From Echinometra lucunter (taxonomy: Eukaryota; Echinodermata; Echinoidea; Camarodonta; Echinometridae), in contig CM057164.1 in NCBI GenBank assembly GCA_029962745.1, forward strand, positions 27,970,543 through 28,034,542: a stretch of DNA of 64,000 nucleotides, in the 5' to 3' direction. Below, piece after piece: positions 59,876 to 64,000 of this stretch. A program made the translations under genes and the position numbers. The notes below the pieces were generated by a model. That model was not told the origin of the DNA. It worked only from the letters and a program-made list of their open reading frames with translations, and searched no databases. The first letter of the stretch is position 1. Every line of letters begins with the position of its first letter.

Positions 59876-61934
59876 CATTATTATCATTATTATTATTGTT
59901 ATTATTATCATTATTATTGTTGATATGTTTGTTTACCCAGGGTAGCTATGTACTGTTCTCCCAGAAGGCCCTGCAAGCATCTTATTACACCAGGGGGGGG
60001 GGGGGGGTGTTTAATAAAGCAGTTCTTAAGTAACGCACGACTTTACGCACGGATGGTCATATCTTCTTGTGCTACATGTAAATGACGAGAATATGATTGC
60101 ACCCAATAACATGTTCCAGTCGTGCGTAAAGTCGTGCGTAACTTATGAACAGCTTTAGAAACACCCCAAGATCAAGATCAAGGTTTATAAGGACAATACT
60201 TTCTACCTCACTTATCTTTTGAAGCCTATTTTTCATTATTATGATATCATTTCCATCACCATCATCACTTCATCATCATCGGTTGTAAGTTTTCTTGGAT
60301 CATCTAATAGGATAAACAATACATGGTTTTTAATGGAGACTTAATGACTATTTTGATTAAATCAAATGATTATACATTTTTCTGATTAAAGTTTAACGGT
60401 ACCAAATGCACCAAGCAGAACTCTAAGATCTTCTCAAAAGTCTCTACTCACAACCACACAAATGAACACAAAATTCTATGGATCACGTGATTTCTAAGTT
60501 GCATCAGCAGAGCTTTGAAATAGGCTACCAGAAAATATTTAAAAATGTGAAAGCTTTAAAAATCCACCTCAAGACATATCGCTTAGGACCAATTTCCAAT
60601 GTTAACTGGAAACTTCAGGAAGTATGTTAAGCATCTCTTATCTCACTCTTCTCTATATTTCTCCTCTTTTCTCTCTATTGCGGAGCATAGAGACATATTT
60701 GTGATATGCACTATACAAATAAGGTATATTATTATTGTTATTATCATTATTATTATTATTATTACTATTATTATTATTGTTATTATTATTATTATCGTCA
60801 TCATCATCATCATCATGATCATCATCATCATTATTAACTGCAAAGAGCCAGCAAGCAAACGATCATTCACTGTCACAAGTAGAAAAATGTCTATTCTTTC
60901 AATAGAGCATGTTATTGACGTATATATTTTGTCACCGTTAAATTCCCTTCAGAAATGATTTCAGTCAAGAAGTAATCTTGACACACTCACCCAATGAGCT
61001 GGATTTACTGCTGACCATACTTGAAACTCATGTTCTAGATGTTTTCATTATGTTCATTATTCATTTCTTTATGTCTAAAACATTTTTAAACAATTCCATG
61101 CAAATTAATTTTGTTATGTTATAATCTGGAAAAATAAGAAACAAAATGCATTAAGATTTTTGAATGTACCTATGGCTTATCAAAAAAAAAAAGAAGAAGC
61201 AAACTTATCTAAGACAAATGAGACCTGGCTTAAAGAGTATTCATTCAAGAATAATTAACTGTAAATTTACTTTAAGAGAAAAAAAAAGAGAAAGGGATTT
61301 GGATTTGAATTTGTATTTACACTGTTAACACGGTTGCGTTTATCTTGCCTTTTCATCACTAGGCTAAAAAAAACCCTCTGGTTTGTTGTCACGTAGCTGT
61401 TATTATATAAGAATAGTTGATATGGTTACATCGCGGGGAGATGGGGGATATATCCCCCACTTTTTCGAGAGGGGGGGGGGGGGGCATGTACAAATACTTC
61501 CTTCCCCCCACCACACACTTTCTAAGGAAAAAAATGATATTTAAATTAATCAGTTAGTAACATTTTTGAGAATTTTCTTATAAACGACCATCATACTTTC
61601 GCAATTATATTTGACAATGGGATTAAAAAACAGAAAAGTGGTTCTTTTGGCTCGTTCGCTTCGCTTGCTCGCAAAATAAGAATGAAAGAGTGTGTAAGGG
61701 GTCTGTGCGGGTGGGTGAGGGTGTGCATTTATACTTAAGTGTGAGTTCCACAGTAAAAAAAAATCGGCAAAAAGGTCGATCATTCCTCCCCCACCCCCTC
61801 CTCAAAGTGTATGGTTCTGTCATCTTATAAGGACGATAGAACTACAGTATAATTTGCTCACCATGTTCGAGATCCGCTCCAAATGAATCCCTTAGAAGGA
61901 GTATCGTCATCACGAATAATCCCCAAGCAATCAT
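54172..61934 (-). CDS. Gene C: WSC-domain receptor with five-copy tyrosine repeat tail
   Basis: Minus-strand exons: 61934-61862, 59662-59408, 58721-58524, 57007-56945, 56625-56556 and 55975-54172, giving 820 residues. The signal peptide is MIAWGLFVMTILLLRDSFGA. The WSC domain has ten cysteines (GCF, CVDHC, CYC, PCQICGAC). The stalk ends HICRCQP; the membrane helix is VWLRIVIDVAVILGVLSLIS. The normal acceptor of the last exon is AC instead of AG; I use the AG nine bases downstream, which keeps the frame and drops three residues. The tail matches gene A but has five 53-residue repeats, a YSSL-x8-YDNL pair and a stop (TGA) where gene A has GGA, losing about 20 C-terminal residues. It is the inverted relative of gene A and direct relative of gene D. 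Probably functional, pending transcript evidence for the shifted acceptor. Confidence 0.8.
58438..58491. repeat. (TA)n microsatellite in gene C intron 3
   Basis: A pure TA run of about 54 bases, 33 bases beyond the donor end of exon 3. Confidence 0.95.
58935..59130 (-). mobile_element. tRNA-derived SINE in gene C intron 2
   Basis: The same element and position as in gene D intron 2 (43570-43773), so the insertion predates the C/D duplication. Confidence 0.75.
59759..60166. repeat. (ATT)n run and MITE in gene C intron 1
   Basis: (ATT)n spans 59759-59925, followed by a G-run and the MITE at 60005-60166 (arms with AAGCAGTTCTTAAGTAACGC and its inverse). Both are shared with gene D intron 1. Confidence 0.8.
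60430..60836 (+). mobile_element. LINE 3' end fragment in gene C intron 1
   Basis: Counterpart of 45100-45510, with the same GAGCATAGAGACATATTTGT stretch and a triplet tail at 60728-60836. Confidence 0.55.
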
Positions 61935-62356
61935 GGTCACAGAAAGTTATTTCTTGACGTTCAATGAAAAGAAAGGTCAGTTGTAGAACTATCAAGCTTA
62001 ATGAGAAATGGGACCTACGTTTACACGTAGAGCTTCTGTCACTGTCTCATGCCTGAACCAAATAGAAATATTTGTATACGGAAATATTTGTATAAGGTTC
62101 AAATGGTATTACAAGATGGTACAATACTTCCATTGAAGCCACAATTCGCTTCCTACTGATTTGCAGTGGTTTATTTCCTTGATCGTATGCAGAAATTCAA
62201 TATGAAGCTTTCCATATCGTACTATTTAAAAGTAGAAAAAAATATTATAGATTAAGAGTGTGCTTTCTAGATCATCCCAGATGATAACTGTCACCGACAT
62301 TTTAACAGTTTCTGAATAACAAGGAAGACAACTACATAAGTGTGGTTATGTTAATC

Positions 62357-62370
62357 AATGAAACTGAAAC
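62357..62370 (-). promoter_or_regulatory. ISRE/IRF-like element upstream of gene C
   Basis: AATGAAACTGAAAC on the plus strand, about 425 bases upstream of the gene C start codon, next to the conserved GGTCTCGACATAAAAAGAAG stretch. Confidence 0.5.
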
Positions 62371-62579
62371 ATAGGTCTCGACATAAAAAGAAGACAAAAG
62401 AAGATAATTAATGGTGGGTGACGTAGCCAATTTGTACGTAGGTGGATTGTCAAACCTACATTTCCCGATCAGACATTCTATCTCTGAATGTAGGGCCCGT
62501 CGAAACTGGCAGTCATTTCATTTGCGTTAGTACCTGCGCTAAATTGCCTAATGGAGACAATCTATTCATTCCGTAAACA

Positions 62580-62968
62580 ATTCAAAACAGTTGTTGTTCT
62601 GTTCACTTTGTTCATTCGGTAAATTCTTCAAAAAATTGATAAAATATAACAGTGAGTTAAATTTGGATTTGGATTTCGACTTCTTACACAATACTGGCAT
62701 ATGATATAAAAAGTAGCAGAAATTAAACAGCTGCCAAACAAATAAAAACCCCGATAAAACTGTCGATTTATCTTTCCATTGTTCTTAGAATTTTGTCAAC
62801 GAAAAATGAATATTTCTTATCTTTCTGGTTCTTCAATTTATTTCTTAGTGACTGTCTTTTTCACTTTTATCCTAGCAGGCCTATTATGTGCAGTCTATTT
62901 TTAGATTTGTCTCCAAGGTAGGGTAAAAACATAAGGGGGGAAACCGATACATTCTTTTAGGATAACTC
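62580..62968. other. Insertion present upstream of gene C but not gene D
   Basis: The C and D upstream regions align up to about 62580/47210 and resume at 62968/47213. The intervening 390 bases are only in the C copy. No coding sequence or clear inverted ends are seen. Confidence 0.55.
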
Positions 62969-63664
62969 AAACGCTTTAACAGGTAAAAAAGTATGAAAGT
63001 ATGATGTAATAATTTCATTTCATTAACATAAATTGTTACTTATTAAGTTGGACTAAATTTATTTACATCCATTTGTGAAATGATTTTGGCAATGATCTAT
63101 TCCTAATAGATAAATATTTGCACTCCCAGACTTTACTGAAACTCATAAAGCATGCGTATGCTTGTAAGAAATCACGGGACCTACGGCTTCAAGTCCTCGC
63201 CGCCGGTAATGACGAATTATTCTAAAAGGGGACTATATTTAGGTTAACGATATAGTTTTGAACCAAGAATCTCCTGTTAACGAGGCCATTATTTTGCCGA
63301 ATAATCATGGACGTAGCTTGGTTTGGAGTAAGAGAAGCCCGCAGTAATTTCATGAACAACAAAGAGAATATTTTCATTTTATCACAATCAGCTGATGAGT
63401 GGATTATTCTGAAGTAGGGAAAAACAATTATTTCAATTTTACGAGCAACATTGTATATGGCAACTGATTTCATAATTCGAAGGATGTAATGAATACATTA
63501 GATTTTAATTGCTTTTGATAAACTTTAAGAGCAGACTGTATGAGAGAATCATGCGAGGGCTGGAAGATGGGGGTCGGCGGATTTCTATTTTGAAATTTTT
63601 GTATATACAGGGTAAAACTTGCAAAAAAAGGTGTAAGAATTTTATGATCAGAATTCTATTAATA

Positions 63665-64000
63665 TAGGTTTTCCCGATCAATTTCATACTTTTTCCATTC
63701 CAATTCATGAACGTGCATTCAATTTCACGCAACGCACGCCCCGCGAAGATATTCGGGCTTTCAAATTCCGAATCCGATCGATCAATTTCATTTATGGGCG
63801 CTCTTATTCTCTTTCCGTAAATCAAAATCACGCATGAGCGTTCAATTTCCAAATGCGAGCATTGTATTTCCTACTTGCGCATTCAAATTCAACTCGTAGT
63901 CACGATGACGCTGTTTGGGGCGTTCAATTTCATTTTCAGGCGATCAATTTCCTATTTCGTGCACTCAATTTAGTGGAGAAGATAAAAAGGGGGTTATGAG
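63665..64000. repeat. 20-21-base-period array, rightmost copy
   Basis: TCAA-type anchors start at 63678, 63700, 63719, 63761, 63782, 63822, 63842, 63863, 63883, 63924, 63944 and 63965; gaps are 19-22 or 40-42 bases. The conserved core is close to TTCAATTTC, separated by 10-12 variable bases. It runs to the window edge. Confidence 0.8.

Overview
The window is animal nuclear DNA. It is AT-rich, has intron-split genes with GT-AG junctions, and is full of tRNA-derived SINEs, short inverted-repeat (MITE-like) elements, broken non-LTR retrotransposons and microsatellites. The SINE and repeat style looks like an echinoderm, most likely a sea urchin. That is inference from pattern recognition; no species marker was checked.

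The main content is a small cluster of related single-pass membrane receptor genes built on one six-exon plan: signal peptide exon, one WSC-domain exon, a small Cys-containing ectodomain exon, a short stalk exon, a transmembrane exon, and one large exon for a tyrosine-rich cytoplasmic tail. Intron phases are 1-1-1-1-2 in every copy. Gene A (+, 9269-14895) is intact. Gene B (+, 18910-24812) is shorter and divergent, with two candidate first exons. Gene C (-, 61934-54172) is intact but carries a shifted splice acceptor, a five-copy repeat in its tail and an early stop. Gene D (-, 46594-42113) has decayed: it has an in-frame stop in its stalk exon and no tail exon in the window. A fifth fragment (4158-4880) is a B-like tail exon broken by a SINE.

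The tails look like signalling tails. A and C each have one YxxL-x8-YxxL pair, which is canonical ITAM spacing, followed by 53-residue repeats that each carry a YASI-x4-YAEV pair. B has a YSSI-x4-YQSL pair and a YVPM motif of the PI3-kinase-binding type. Upstream of A, C and D lies a conserved GAAACTGAAAC element resembling an interferon-regulatory-factor (ISRE-like) site. Together these suggest an immune-type receptor family, which is a hypothesis.

Layout: 1-9 kb holds a possible first exon of a leftward gene (683-742, -), retrotransposon remains, SINEs and MITEs. 9-17 kb is gene A. 17.8-18.9 kb is a duplicated block. 18.9-25 kb is gene B. 25-42 kb is transposon-rich: a CR1/L2-like element, microsatellites, an L1/Tx1-like element with nested insertions, a 500-base assembly gap and a gypsy-type protease fragment. 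42-48 kb is decayed gene D. 48-52.6 kb has duplicated blocks and unusual arrays with a 20-21 base period. 52.6-62.4 kb is gene C, an inverted copy of the gene A unit. 62.4-64 kb repeats the flank of gene D. The A and C units form a large imperfect palindrome, while D and C are direct copies.
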